DNA of 7,035 bases from Cyanobacteria bacterium M_surface_7_m2_040 (lineage in GTDB: Bacteria; Cyanobacteriota; Cyanobacteriia; PCC-6307; Cyanobiaceae), in assembly GCA_016882555.1 (NCBI GenBank), contig VGPQ01000066.1:1-7035 (forward strand), in the 5' to 3' direction. The first letter of the stretch is position 1, and each line of letters begins with the position of its first letter. Positions 1-7,032 of the stretch are shown piece by piece. Position numbers and translations under genes: made by a program. The notes below the pieces were generated by a model. The model ran no database searches, was not told the DNA's origin, and saw only the letters and a list, made by a program, of their open reading frames with translations.

Positions 1-396
1 AGGCGGCAGGGGTTTGCCAGGCAGGGGGGGCTTGGGCGCAGCGGCAGCGGCGGCTACAGGCTTGCCGAGAATCACAGGCTTGGCTGGGGCCGGCTTCGCG
101 GGCGGCGCTGTTGCGGCAGGGGGCGAGGCGGCCGGCGCAGAGGGGGGCGTTGCCGCTTTCTTGACCGAAAGAATCGCTTTGCCGGCAGCTGCTGGCTGCG
201 GCGCTGGCTGCGATTTGGCCGTGCCGTTGCCGCCGGTGATCAGGTCGCGGATGCGCACGGCTTCGTCGTCGCTGATCGAGCTGCTGTGGCTTTTGGCTGC
301 GACCCCGAGTTTCTCGGCAGCGTCGAGGACGTCCTTGTTGTCCAGGCCCAGGTCCCGGGACAACTCATAAATTCTCACTTTGCCGCTGCTGGTCAT
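1..396 (-). CDS. infB: Translation initiation factor IF-2, N-terminal part (cut by window edge)
   Basis: IF-2 is the GTPase that places initiator fMet-tRNA on the 30S subunit and promotes 50S joining in the cytoplasm. Only the first 132 codons are present; the frame stays open to base 1, so the GTPase domain lies outside. Residues 5-52 match the IF2_N domain: [13 protein letters not shown], then [11 protein letters not shown], then [13 protein letters not shown]. From about residue 55 an Ala/Pro/Lys-rich linker begins (for example [16 protein letters not shown] near the edge), typical of the long disordered N-terminal region of cyanobacterial IF-2. The ATG at 396-394 is chosen because IF2_N starts there and GGAG (406-403) lies 6 bases upstream. 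It follows ylxR after 79 bases and is last in the visible rimP-nusA-ylxR-infB order, which is itself strong support. I see no frameshift or other defect in the visible part. Confidence 0.95.
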   Translation of the reverse strand, partial: MTSSGKVRIYELSRDLGLDNKDVLDAAEKLGVAAKSHSSSISDDEAVRIRDLITGGNGTAKSQPAPQPAAAGKAILSVKKAATPPSAPAASPPAATAPPAKPAPAKPVILGKPVAAAAAAPKPPLPGKPLPP

Positions 397-402
397 TCAG
401 GT

Positions 403-406
403 CTCC
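403..406 (-). promoter_or_regulatory. Shine-Dalgarno site of infB
   Basis: GGAG on the minus strand with a 6-base spacer to the infB ATG at 396. It is worth noting because most other starts in this window (hisD, rpiA, nusA, rimP) show no convincing Shine-Dalgarno sequence, and it supports the chosen infB start. Confidence 0.7.
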
Positions 407-415
407 AATGGGCGG

Positions 416-453
416 GGCCCGCAGACCGCGAGGGTCGCTGGGCTGACCGGGCC
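416..453 (-). promoter_or_regulatory. Possible stem-loop in the ylxR-infB leader
   Basis: The arms GGCCCG (416-421) and CGGGCC (448-453) are exact reverse complements. Inside them GACC (424-427) can pair with GGTC (433-436) around a 5-base loop. The structure would sit 10 bases upstream of the infB Shine-Dalgarno site. It could protect or attenuate the mRNA between ylxR and infB. The pairing is seen; any function is inference, and such arms arise easily in very GC-rich DNA. There is no U tract, so a classical terminator is unlikely. Confidence 0.3.
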
Positions 454-475
454 GCGCGCACTCTGCGGCCAATCC

Positions 476-754
476 TCATCTTGCCTCAGTGCAGGCATCC
501 GCGTTGCCGCTCAATCGGCTTTCGAGGCGCTTGAGGATGGAATCTGCAACCTGGCCGCGCAGCGCCCGTTGCAGCCGCTTGTGTCTGCGGGCGTCGTCGA
601 GGCAGGCCGCGGTCGGGCAGAGATAGGCCGATCGGCCCTGGCCCTGGTCCAACACGACACCACCTTCGGCGAGGCGAATCACCCTCCAGAGCTGCTCGCG
701 GTCAAGCAGCTGCCGGCAGGCGACGCAGCGCCGCAGCACCACCTTGGCGCTCAC
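476..754 (-). CDS. ylxR: YlxR/RnpM family RNA-binding protein (DUF448)
   Basis: This 92-residue protein belongs to the YlxR family found between nusA and infB in many bacteria; in Bacillus subtilis the member is known as RnpM, a modulator of RNase P. Family features seen are RRCVACRQ with Cys10 and Cys13, the GRSAYLC motif at residues 40-46, Cys51, and a basic helix RRHKRLQRALRG (about 56-67) that ends the fold. The four cysteines (10, 13, 46, 51) could bind a metal, though the family is not uniformly a zinc protein. The start is GTG at 754-752; it shares the bases GTGA (754-751) with the nusA stop TGA, and GGAG (762-759) stands 4 bases upstream inside nusA. This implies translational coupling to NusA. 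The last 25 or so residues are poorly conserved by eye. The RNase P role here is inferred from family only. Confidence 0.92.
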   Translation of the reverse strand: MSAKVVLRRCVACRQLLDREQLWRVIRLAEGGVVLDQGQGRSAYLCPTAACLDDARRHKRLQRALRGQVADSILKRLESRLSGNADACTEAR

Positions 755-2091
755 CGGGCTCCGTCCTCGTCGGCGTCAGCGTCGGTGTACTCCTCCCCGT
801 CTTCAGGCAGGGGATAGAGCTCCCGCAGGCGGGCATCCTCTTCGGCCCGGGCCGCCTGCTCGGCTTCCAGCCGGGCTTCCGCCTCGGCCTGCAGCGCTTC
901 CTCCTCCTGACGCTGGGCGATCAGTTCAGACACCACGGCATCTTCAGCATCCTGGTCGTACTCGCTGGCGTTCTTGATGTCGATCTTCCAGCCGGTGAGG
1001 CGGGCGGCCAGGCGCACGTTCTGGCCTTCGCGGCCGATCGCCAGGCTGAGCTGGTCGGGAGGCACCAGCACGTGGGCGTGCTGGCCTTCGGGATCGACCA
1101 GGCGCACCATCTCGACCCGGGCCGGGCTGAGCGAGTTGGCGATGTACTGGCCAGGATCCTGGGACCAGCGGATCACGTCGATCTTCTCTCCCCGGAGCTC
1201 GTTGACCACCTGCTGAATGCGCGATCCGCGGGCACCGATGCAGGCGCCCACCGGATCCACTTCGCGCTCGACGCTGTCGACGGCCACCTTGGTGCGCGGG
1301 CCCACCGAGCGGCTGGGGGGGTTGGCCTCGCGGGCCACGGCCACGATCCGCACCGAACCCTCCTGGATTTCGGGCACCTCGTTCTCAAACAGGTAAACCA
1401 CGAGGCCCGCATTGGCGCGGCTCACAAACAGCTGCGGGCCGCGGCGGGGCACTTCGCTCACCTCCTTGAGGAACACCTTGAACGTGGCGTTGGCGCGGTA
1501 GTTGTCGTTGGGCAGCTGGTCGCGGCGGGGCAGCTCGGCCTCCACCTCGGGGCGACCGAGACCGCTGCTCACGGCCATGATCACGCTCTGGCGCTCGAAG
1601 CGGATCACCCGGGCGGTGAGCACGGGGTCTTCGAGGTCGGCGAACTCCTCCTGGATCATGCGGCGCTGCTGGTCGCGCAGCTTCTGGGCCAGCACCTGCT
1701 TGGTGGTGGCGGCGGCCATGCGGCCGAAGTCGTCTTTCTCGGGGGTGACATCCAGCACCACCGTGTCGCCGATCTGGGCGTCTTCGGCCACCTGGCGCAC
1801 CTCTTCGATGGCGATCTGGTGGTCTTCGCTCTCGACGTCCTCAACGATGATCTTCGAGGCGAGCACGCGGTAGCCCTCCTCCTCGAGGTCCAGGCCCACG
1901 TCGAAGTTGGAGAAGTACTCCTCGTCAAAGGGATCTTCGCTGATTCCCAGGTAGAGGGTGCGGCGGTAACGCTCGTATCCCTTGAGCAGCGCTTCGCGCA
2001 GGGCCGCTTCAACAACGGCGGGCGGCAGCTTCTTCTCGTCGCTGATGTCCTCGATCAGGTTGTTGAGACCGGGCAGTAGGACCAGGGCCAT
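751..2091 (-). CDS. nusA: Transcription termination/antitermination factor NusA
   Basis: NusA binds RNA polymerase and nascent RNA, modulating pausing, termination and antitermination. The 446-residue protein shows an RNAP-binding N-terminal domain (1 to about 145, ending in TTKQVLAQKLRDQQRR), an S1 domain (about 152-215), then KH1 with DPVGACIGARGSRIQ (GxxG at 286-289) and KH2 with QLSLAIGREGQNVRLAARL (GxxG at 353-356). After about residue 375 comes a Glu/Ala-rich, probably helical tail ending in an acidic segment (EYTDADADEDGAR). The two C-terminal acidic repeat domains (AR1/AR2) of the 495-residue E. coli protein are absent, so control by an AR2-type autoinhibition or lambda N contact is not expected. 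The ATG at 2091 fits the family N-terminus (MALVLLPGLNNLIEDIS). No clear Shine-Dalgarno is seen. It lies 28 bases after rimP and overlaps ylxR by 4. Confidence 0.97.
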   Translation of the reverse strand: MALVLLPGLNNLIEDISDEKKLPPAVVEAALREALLKGYERYRRTLYLGISEDPFDEEYFSNFDVGLDLEEEGYRVLASKIIVEDVESEDHQIAIEEVRQVAEDAQIGDTVVLDVTPEKDDFGRMAAATTKQVLAQKLRDQQRRMIQEEFADLEDPVLTARVIRFERQSVIMAVSSGLGRPEVEAELPRRDQLPNDNYRANATFKVFLKEVSEVPRRGPQLFVSRANAGLVVYLFENEVPEIQEGSVRIVAVAREANPPSRSVGPRTKVAVDSVEREVDPVGACIGARGSRIQQVVNELRGEKIDVIRWSQDPGQYIANSLSPARVEMVRLVDPEGQHAHVLVPPDQLSLAIGREGQNVRLAARLTGWKIDIKNASEYDQDAEDAVVSELIAQRQEEEALQAEAEARLEAEQAARAEEDARLRELYPLPEDGEEYTDADADEDGAR

Positions 2092-2097
2092 GGCAGG

Positions 2098-2125
2098 GGT
2101 GATTCAGTTTTGAGGTGATTCAGTT
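2098..2125 (-). repeat. 12-base direct repeat at the rimP-nusA junction
   Basis: AACTGAATCACC (minus strand) occurs at 2125-2114 and again at 2109-2098, a period of 16 bases. The first copy contains the last rimP codon AAC and its stop TGA; the second lies wholly in the spacer before nusA. It looks like a short tandem duplication that lengthened the rimP-nusA spacer from about 12 to 28 bases. Confidence 0.75.
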
Positions 2126-2593
2126 GTCGGAGGGGGGTGTGATCAGGCGAACACGGATCACATCGGCGCGCTTGATGCGCTTGGGCCGTCCGCGCTGGTT
2201 GAGCTGCACGGCCTCGTCGTCGCGCTCCAGCAGAAGCCCTTCGCTTCGCTGCTCAGCTCCCTTGGCATCGCGGTGGAGCACGGCGACCGGAAATCCGCGG
2301 AAGCTGCGGAAGTCGCGATCGCTGTGCAGCTCCTCGCCGATTCCAGGACTGCTGATTTCCAGAACATAGGCGCCCGCGAGCAGGCCGCCAGCGTCGATGG
2401 CCTCGGCCAGGGGTGCGCTGAGGCTGGCGCATTCATCGAGGCTGATGTCGGCGCCATCGCTGCGCTGCACGGTGACCTGCACGGTGATCGGGATGCGATG
2501 GCTCAGCAGCTGCACGCTCAGCACGTCGTAGCCGGCCGGTTGCGCAGCCGTGCGCGCCAGGGCCTCCAACTGCTGCAACGGCGGGGTGGTCAT
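2120..2593 (-). CDS. rimP: Ribosome maturation factor RimP
   Basis: RimP assists 30S subunit assembly. The 157-residue product has the family's usual length and layout: an N-terminal alpha/beta domain with PITVQVTVQRSDGADISLDECASLSAPL (only the central part, about 35-62, is diagnostic), the conserved YVLEISSPGIGEEL stretch around residues 76-89, followed by DFRSFRGFPVAV at about 94-105 (the family's F-x-R-F-x-G-x-x-V pattern), and a C-terminal SH3-like domain ending in KRADVIRVRL. The ATG at 2593 shares ATGA (2593-2590) with the stop of the preceding small gene, and no Shine-Dalgarno is visible, so translation is probably coupled to that gene. rimP directly before nusA is a widely conserved bacterial order. 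No oddities in the coding sequence; the stop sits inside a 12-base repeat. Confidence 0.95.
   Translation of the reverse strand: MTTPPLQQLEALARTAAQPAGYDVLSVQLLSHRIPITVQVTVQRSDGADISLDECASLSAPLAEAIDAGGLLAGAYVLEISSPGIGEELHSDRDFRSFRGFPVAVLHRDAKGAEQRSEGLLLERDDEAVQLNQRGRPKRIKRADVIRVRLITPPSDN
2315..2322. repeat. HIP1 octamer GCGATCGC
   Basis: Exact match to the highly iterated palindrome HIP1 of cyanobacterial genomes, inside rimP. One of three in the window. Confidence 0.75.
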
Positions 2594-2877
2594 GCGGGGG
2601 GGTGCTGCTGAGGGTCCAGCGACGGCAGCTCGATCAGTGGTGCTTCGTCAAAGCCGTCTCCCGGTTGGATCGCGCCGCGCAGGTTCGGGTCCTGGTTGAG
2701 GCATAGACGCTGCTTGTCGTCACTGTTGAGAAACTGGCAGACGCGGGCCCACAGCTTCGAGCGGCTTCCGGGACCGCCACGGCTGAAGAACACCAGATCG
2801 TTGCCGCCGGCCATCCCCTGAATTTCCACATTGCAGACGCTGCAGCGCTGGCGGCTGCCGGGGGGGATCGAGGCCAT
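2590..2877 (-). CDS. Small four-cysteine protein of unknown function, first gene of the nusA operon
   Basis: I do not recognise a named family, although a similar short protein upstream of rimP is, from memory, present in picocyanobacteria. The 95-residue product has CSVC at residues 12-15, then Cys47 (RVCQF) and Cys59 (RLCLN), a pattern that could form a small zinc ribbon or redox site. A glycine-rich, Ser/Arg segment (FFSRGGPGSRSKLWARV, about 31-46) follows the CxxC and may contact nucleic acid. The last 20 residues are acidic to Pro-rich and look disordered. No signal peptide or membrane segment is seen, so it is likely cytoplasmic. The ATG at 2877 opens the protein just before the CxxC; its stop overlaps the rimP start (ATGA). 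Coding is supported by that overlap and by a continuous leftward gene chain. Its role with RimP and NusA is guesswork. Confidence 0.8.
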   Translation of the reverse strand: MASIPPGSRQRCSVCNVEIQGMAGGNDLVFFSRGGPGSRSKLWARVCQFLNSDDKQRLCLNQDPNLRGAIQPGDGFDEAPLIELPSLDPQQHPPA

Positions 2878-2900
2878 GGCCCAGAGGAGCAGAACAATTC

Positions 2901-2906
2901 AACTTA
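2901..2906 (-). promoter_or_regulatory. Candidate -10 element for the leftward rimP-nusA-infB operon
   Basis: TAAGTT on the minus strand fits the TAnnnT pattern of cyanobacterial sigma-70-type -10 boxes and lies in the only AT-rich patch of the 34-base divergent spacer. It would put transcription start roughly 16 bases before the ATG at 2877. I see no good -35 box. It is the most plausible operon promoter between the two divergent genes, but the match is short. Confidence 0.3.
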
Positions 2907-2911
2907 GGTGC

Positions 2912-3703
2912 ATGCGGCTGCTACAGATCAGCGATTCCCATCTGCTGGCCGACCCTGAGGGACTGTGTCGGGGGCGTCGGCCCCTGCAGCAGCTGCGCCA
3001 TGGGCTCCAGCAGCTGCTGGCCAGTGGGCCTGGGCCGGTTGATCTGTTGCTGCTGAGCGGTGATCTCTGCCATGACGAGAGCTGGTTGGGTTACTGCCAG
3101 CTGCGCGATCTGTTGCTGCAACTGGGGCTCCCCATGGCACTGCTGCCGGGCAACCACGACCATCCCCAGCTGCTGCGCGCCGCCCTCGGCCGCCACGGCG
3201 CCGTGGCGCCCGCGCTGGTGCGCTGCGGAGCGCTTGATCTGGTGGTGCTCGACAGCCATCGGGCCGGCTGCGAAGGCGGAGAGCTGGGCGCGGCGCAGCT
3301 GCGCTGGTTGCAGGCCCTGCTGGCCGAGCGGGATGGGCGCCCCTTGGTGGTGGCGCTGCACCATCCGCCGCTGGCGATCGGTGATCCCTTCTTCGATGGC
3401 ATCGGGCTGATCGATGGGCCGGCGCTGCTGGAGTTGCTGCGTCCCGTGGCGGCCTTGAAAGCCGTGCTGTTCGGCCACATCCATCAGCACTGGCAGGGGC
3501 TTCTACCCGGTCGCGGACCCGCCCTCTTCCCGGTGTTGGCGCTGGGCTGTCCGTCGACCCTGCGCAGCGTTGCCGCCGTTCAACCCTGCCCGCTCGGTCG
3601 GGCCGACGATCCCGGGGCCCGACTGCTGACGATCACCCCCGATGGCGGCCTGCAGCAGCAGCTGTTGCGCTGGAGTCCGGCAGCGGCCTCTAGCCTTGGC
3701 TGA
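2912..3703 (+). CDS. CpdA/Icc-like metallophosphoesterase (calcineurin-like fold)
   Basis: The 263-residue protein carries the full set of class III cyclic-nucleotide phosphodiesterase metal ligands: D-x-H at residues 8-10 (QISDSHL), GD at 50-51 (SGDLCHDE), GNHD at 80-83, His150-His151 (LHHPP) and GHIHQ with His189 and His191. Order and spacing resemble E. coli CpdA (about 275 residues), a cAMP phosphodiesterase with a dinuclear metal centre. Related enzymes hydrolyse other phosphodiesters, so the substrate is not settled. There is no signal peptide. The frame is open upstream to a TTG at 2831, and an in-frame ATG exists at 2876, but ATG 2912 places the beta strand RLLQIS at the usual N-terminus and is preceded by TAGGT, so I chose it. 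It is divergent from the nusA operon and about 33 bases before the htrA-like gene on the same strand; co-transcription is possible. Confidence 0.85.
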   Translation: MRLLQISDSHLLADPEGLCRGRRPLQQLRHGLQQLLASGPGPVDLLLLSGDLCHDESWLGYCQLRDLLLQLGLPMALLPGNHDHPQLLRAALGRHGAVAPALVRCGALDLVVLDSHRAGCEGGELGAAQLRWLQALLAERDGRPLVVALHHPPLAIGDPFFDGIGLIDGPALLELLRPVAALKAVLFGHIHQHWQGLLPGRGPALFPVLALGCPSTLRSVAAVQPCPLGRADDPGARLLTITPDGGLQQQLLRWSPAAASSLG

Positions 3704-4876
<1,173 letters not shown>

Positions 4877-4896
4877 TCGCCGGTGAGCGGGCTTGC

Positions 4897-4902
4897 TACG
4901 GT
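4897..4902 (+). promoter_or_regulatory. Candidate -10 element for rpiA
   Basis: TACGGT in TTGCTACGGTCGCG matches TAnnnT and lies 21 bases before the rpiA ATG, implying a short leader of about 15 bases. It sits in the 47-base spacer after the protease gene. No convincing -35 box is seen, and read-through from the protease gene would also be possible. Confidence 0.3.
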
Positions 4903-4923
4903 CGCGCTCCCGCACCAACAGCG

Positions 4924-5637
4924 ATGGCAGATCTGCAGGACCAGATGAAGCAGGCCGTGGCCCAGGCCGCCACCGAACAGATCCAGAGCGGCATGGTGGT
5001 GGGTCTGGGTTCCGGTTCAACAGCGGCGCTGATGATCCAGGCCCTGGGGGCCAAACTCCAACGCGGCGAACTCACCGACATCACCGGCGTCACCACCTCC
5101 TTCCAGGGCGAGGTACTGGCTGCGGAGCTGGGCATTCCGCTGCAGAGCCTCAACGCCGTGGATCGCATCGACCTGGCCATCGACGGGGCCGATGAGGTCG
5201 ATCCCTCGTTTCAGCTGATCAAGGGCGGTGGTGCCTGCCACGTGCAGGAGAAGCTCGTGGCGGTGCGCGCCAAGCGTTTCGTGGTGGTGGTCGATTCCAC
5301 CAAATTGGTCGACACACTGAACCTCGGCTTTCTGCTGCCGGTGGAGGTGCTGCCCGGGGCCTGGCGCCAGGTACAGGGCCAGCTGCGCGAGATGGGCGGC
5401 GATGCCCAGCTGCGCATGGCGGTTAAAAAGGCCGGGCCCGTGGTCACCGACCAGGGCAACCTCGTGCTCGATGTCAAGTTTGCCGGTGGCATCGGCAACC
5501 CGGAGGCCCTGGAGAAAGACATCAACAACCTTCCCGGTGTGCTCGAGAACGGCCTGTTTGTGAACCTCACCGACCAGGTGCTGGTGGGGGAGATCACCGG
5601 TGGTGTTGCTGGCGTGCGCGATCTGCCGAAGCGCTGA
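4924..5637 (+). CDS. rpiA: Ribose-5-phosphate isomerase A
   Basis: RpiA interconverts ribose 5-phosphate and ribulose 5-phosphate in the cytoplasm. In a cyanobacterium this step serves both the pentose phosphate pathway and regeneration of ribulose 1,5-bisphosphate in the Calvin cycle, as well as nucleotide precursor supply. The 237 residues include the phosphate-binding GLGSGST (27-33), DGADE (87-91), KGGGA (100-104) followed by QEK (108-110), and [12 protein letters not shown] (168-179). Asp87, Asp90, Lys100 and Glu109 keep exactly the spacing of E. coli Asp81, Asp84, Lys94 and Glu103, so the active site looks complete. ATG 4924 gives the normal N-terminus ([16 protein letters not shown]); no Shine-Dalgarno is apparent. 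It lies 47 bases after the protease gene and converges on hisD with only 14 bases between stop codons. Confidence 0.97.
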   Translation: MADLQDQMKQAVAQAATEQIQSGMVVGLGSGSTAALMIQALGAKLQRGELTDITGVTTSFQGEVLAAELGIPLQSLNAVDRIDLAIDGADEVDPSFQLIKGGGACHVQEKLVAVRAKRFVVVVDSTKLVDTLNLGFLLPVEVLPGAWRQVQGQLREMGGDAQLRMAVKKAGPVVTDQGNLVLDVKFAGGIGNPEALEKDINNLPGVLENGLFVNLTDQVLVGEITGGVAGVRDLPKR

Positions 5638-5656
5638 GCAGCCCAGGCTCCTCAGC
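5633..5656. terminator. Palindrome overlapping both stop codons of rpiA and hisD; probable bidirectional terminator
   Basis: GCTGAG (5633-5638) pairs with CTCAGC (5651-5656), and AGCC (5640-5643) pairs with GGCT (5646-5649), leaving one C-C mismatch (5639/5650) and a CA centre (5644-5645). The rpiA stop TGA (5635-5637) and the hisD stop TGA (5654-5652 on the minus strand) both lie in the outer stem. Because it is nearly symmetric, either transcript could form the hairpin. Neither side has a U tract, so it would be a non-canonical terminator or a 3'-end stabiliser. Confidence 0.55.
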
Positions 5657-6962
5657 CCAGCCGGCGGCGCACCGATTCGGCGTGGCTGTGCAGCCCTTCG
5701 CTCTCGGCCAGGGTCACCACGGCCGGCCCGGTGGCCTCGAGGGCCTCGCGGTTGAAGCGGATCAGGCTGGTGTGGCGCAGAAAGGTTTCGACGCTCAGGG
5801 CCCCAGCAAAGCGGGCGGTGCCGCTGGTGGGCAGGGTGTGGTTCGGACCGGCCAGGTAGTCGCCCACCGCCTCGGGCGTGTGGGGGCCCATGAAGATCGC
5901 ACCGGCGTGCTGGATGCGTTCGGCCAGCGGCTCGGGATCCTCCACCAGCAGCTCCAGGTGTTCGGGGGCAAAGCGATCGCTCAGGGCTGCGGCTTCGTGC
6001 AGATCGCGGCAGACCACGATCAGACCCCATGTGCTGATCGCCTCACGGGTGATCGTGGCGCGCGGATGGCCGCTCAGCTGGCGCTCGATCTCCTGGGGCA
6101 CCGCGGCGGCGAGCTCGGCGCTGGTGGTCAGCAGGATCGCGGCGGCGAGGGGGTCATGTTCGGCCTGGGCCAGCAGATCGGCAGCCACCAGATCGGCTCT
6201 GGCGCTGCCATCGGCGATCACCAGCACCTCGCTGGGGCCGGCCAGCGAATCAATGGCCACCCGGCCGTAGACAGCCTTTTTCGCCAGGGTCACGTAGAGG
6301 TTTCCGGGACCGCTGATCACATCCACCTGGGGAATGGATTCGGTGCCGTAGGCCAGGGCGGCGATCGCCTGGGCGCCCCCCACCCGGTAGAGCTCCTCGA
6401 TCCCGGCGAGGTGGGCGGCGGCCATCACGGTGGGGTTCGGCTCGCCCTGGGGCCCGGGCGGGGTCACCATCACCAGCCGCTTGACGCCGGCCACCCTGGC
6501 CGGCACCGCGTTCATCAGCACGGTGCTGGGGTAGGCAGCGCGGCCCCCGGGAACGTAGAGACCGGCTGATTCCACCGCGCGCCAGCGTCGGCCCAGCAGC
6601 TCGCCATGGGGGCCCTGGACCCGCAGGTCGGCAGGCAGCTGGCGTTGATGAAAATCGAGGATGCGCTGGTGAGCCAGCTCCAGGGCCTGGCGAAGGCCGG
6701 GCTCGCAGGCGTGCCAGGCGGCGGCGAGGCGATCCCTGGGGATTCGCAGGGGGTCGGGCCTGATGCCGTCAAAGCGCTCGCTCAGCTCCAGCAGGGCCTG
6801 ATCACCGCCCTGGGCTACCTGCTCGAGGATCGCCTCGACCCGGTGCGCCGCCTCGGCCATCTGGGCGCCACTGGTGCGGGCCGCGATGGCTTCGAGACGA
6901 GCGGCGGCCTGCTCGGCATCCTGCAGGCAGGCGATCGTGGTGGCGGTGGGTGGGACGACCAT
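5652..6962 (-). CDS. hisD: Histidinol dehydrogenase
   Basis: HisD catalyses the last two steps of histidine synthesis, oxidising L-histidinol to L-histidine with two NAD+ and a zinc ion. The 436-residue length is normal. Seen are VPGG (137-140), [14 protein letters not shown] (194-207), SGPGN (217-221) and the family signature [15 protein letters not shown] (237-251) continuing to LLAQAEHDP. Expected zinc ligands are Gln266, His269, Asp368 (AVGDYLAG) and His427 (LHSHAES), and the general base pair Glu334-His335 is in FAPEHLELL, so the enzyme looks intact. The ATG at 6962 gives [15 protein letters not shown]; no Shine-Dalgarno is visible, and another ATG at 6987 is out of frame. It converges on rpiA and appears to be a stand-alone unit, as his genes are usually scattered in cyanobacteria. 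Confidence 0.97.
   Translation of the reverse strand: MVVPPTATTIACLQDAEQAAARLEAIAARTSGAQMAEAAHRVEAILEQVAQGGDQALLELSERFDGIRPDPLRIPRDRLAAAWHACEPGLRQALELAHQRILDFHQRQLPADLRVQGPHGELLGRRWRAVESAGLYVPGGRAAYPSTVLMNAVPARVAGVKRLVMVTPPGPQGEPNPTVMAAAHLAGIEELYRVGGAQAIAALAYGTESIPQVDVISGPGNLYVTLAKKAVYGRVAIDSLAGPSEVLVIADGSARADLVAADLLAQAEHDPLAAAILLTTSAELAAAVPQEIERQLSGHPRATITREAISTWGLIVVCRDLHEAAALSDRFAPEHLELLVEDPEPLAERIQHAGAIFMGPHTPEAVGDYLAGPNHTLPTSGTARFAGALSVETFLRHTSLIRFNREALEATGPAVVTLAESEGLHSHAESVRRRLG
5973..5980. repeat. HIP1 octamer GCGATCGC
   Basis: Exact HIP1 palindrome within hisD. Confidence 0.75.
6361..6368. repeat. HIP1 octamer GCGATCGC
   Basis: Exact HIP1 palindrome within hisD, 388 bases from the previous one. 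Confidence 0.75.
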
Positions 6963-6988
6963 CAGGCCGGCGGTGGGGCGGGGCCATC

Positions 6989-6994
6989 AAGCTA
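6989..6994 (-). promoter_or_regulatory. Candidate -10 element for hisD
   Basis: TAGCTT on the minus strand (TAnnnT pattern), 26 bases before the hisD ATG, suggests a leader of about 20 bases. There is no -35 match at normal spacing. The evidence is only the short motif and its position upstream of the gene. Confidence 0.25.
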
Positions 6995-7026
6995 GAGCTG
7001 CGACTGTCCAAGGCTGAGCCAGGGGG

Positions 7027-7032
7027 TAGGAT
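7027..7032 (+). promoter_or_regulatory. Candidate -10 element for a rightward gene beyond the window
   Basis: TAGGAT is a good TAnnnT hexamer just inside the right edge, in the non-coding region upstream of hisD. It would drive a gene divergent from hisD. From memory of picocyanobacterial gene order the neighbour may be rpsT (ribosomal protein S20), but nothing of it is in the window. Confidence 0.3.

Noticed and set aside
1072..2079. Long plus-strand open frame (335 codons) opposite nusA
   Set aside because: Its His/Gly/Val-rich product has no recognisable motif and lies wholly antisense to a clear nusA; long antisense frames are expected in GC-rich genes with strong third-position bias.
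2596..2602. Run of seven Gs (Cs on the coding strand) at the end of the four-cysteine gene, considered as a phase-variable tract
   Set aside because: Similar seven-base runs occur elsewhere in the window inside core genes (24-30 and 1315-1321), so it reflects base composition.
2831..2911. N-terminal extension of the phosphoesterase to a TTG at 2831 or ATG at 2876
   Set aside because: It would overlap the start of the divergent four-cysteine gene and add residues before the beta strand that normally opens the fold; ATG 2912 fits the family better.
5017..6030. Minus-strand frame spanning the hisD end and antisense to rpiA (337 codons)
   Set aside because: It crosses two well-supported genes in the wrong frame or strand and shows no family motif.
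5682..6569. Plus-strand open frame opposite hisD (295 codons)
   Set aside because: Gly/His/Gln-rich shadow of hisD without recognisable domains.
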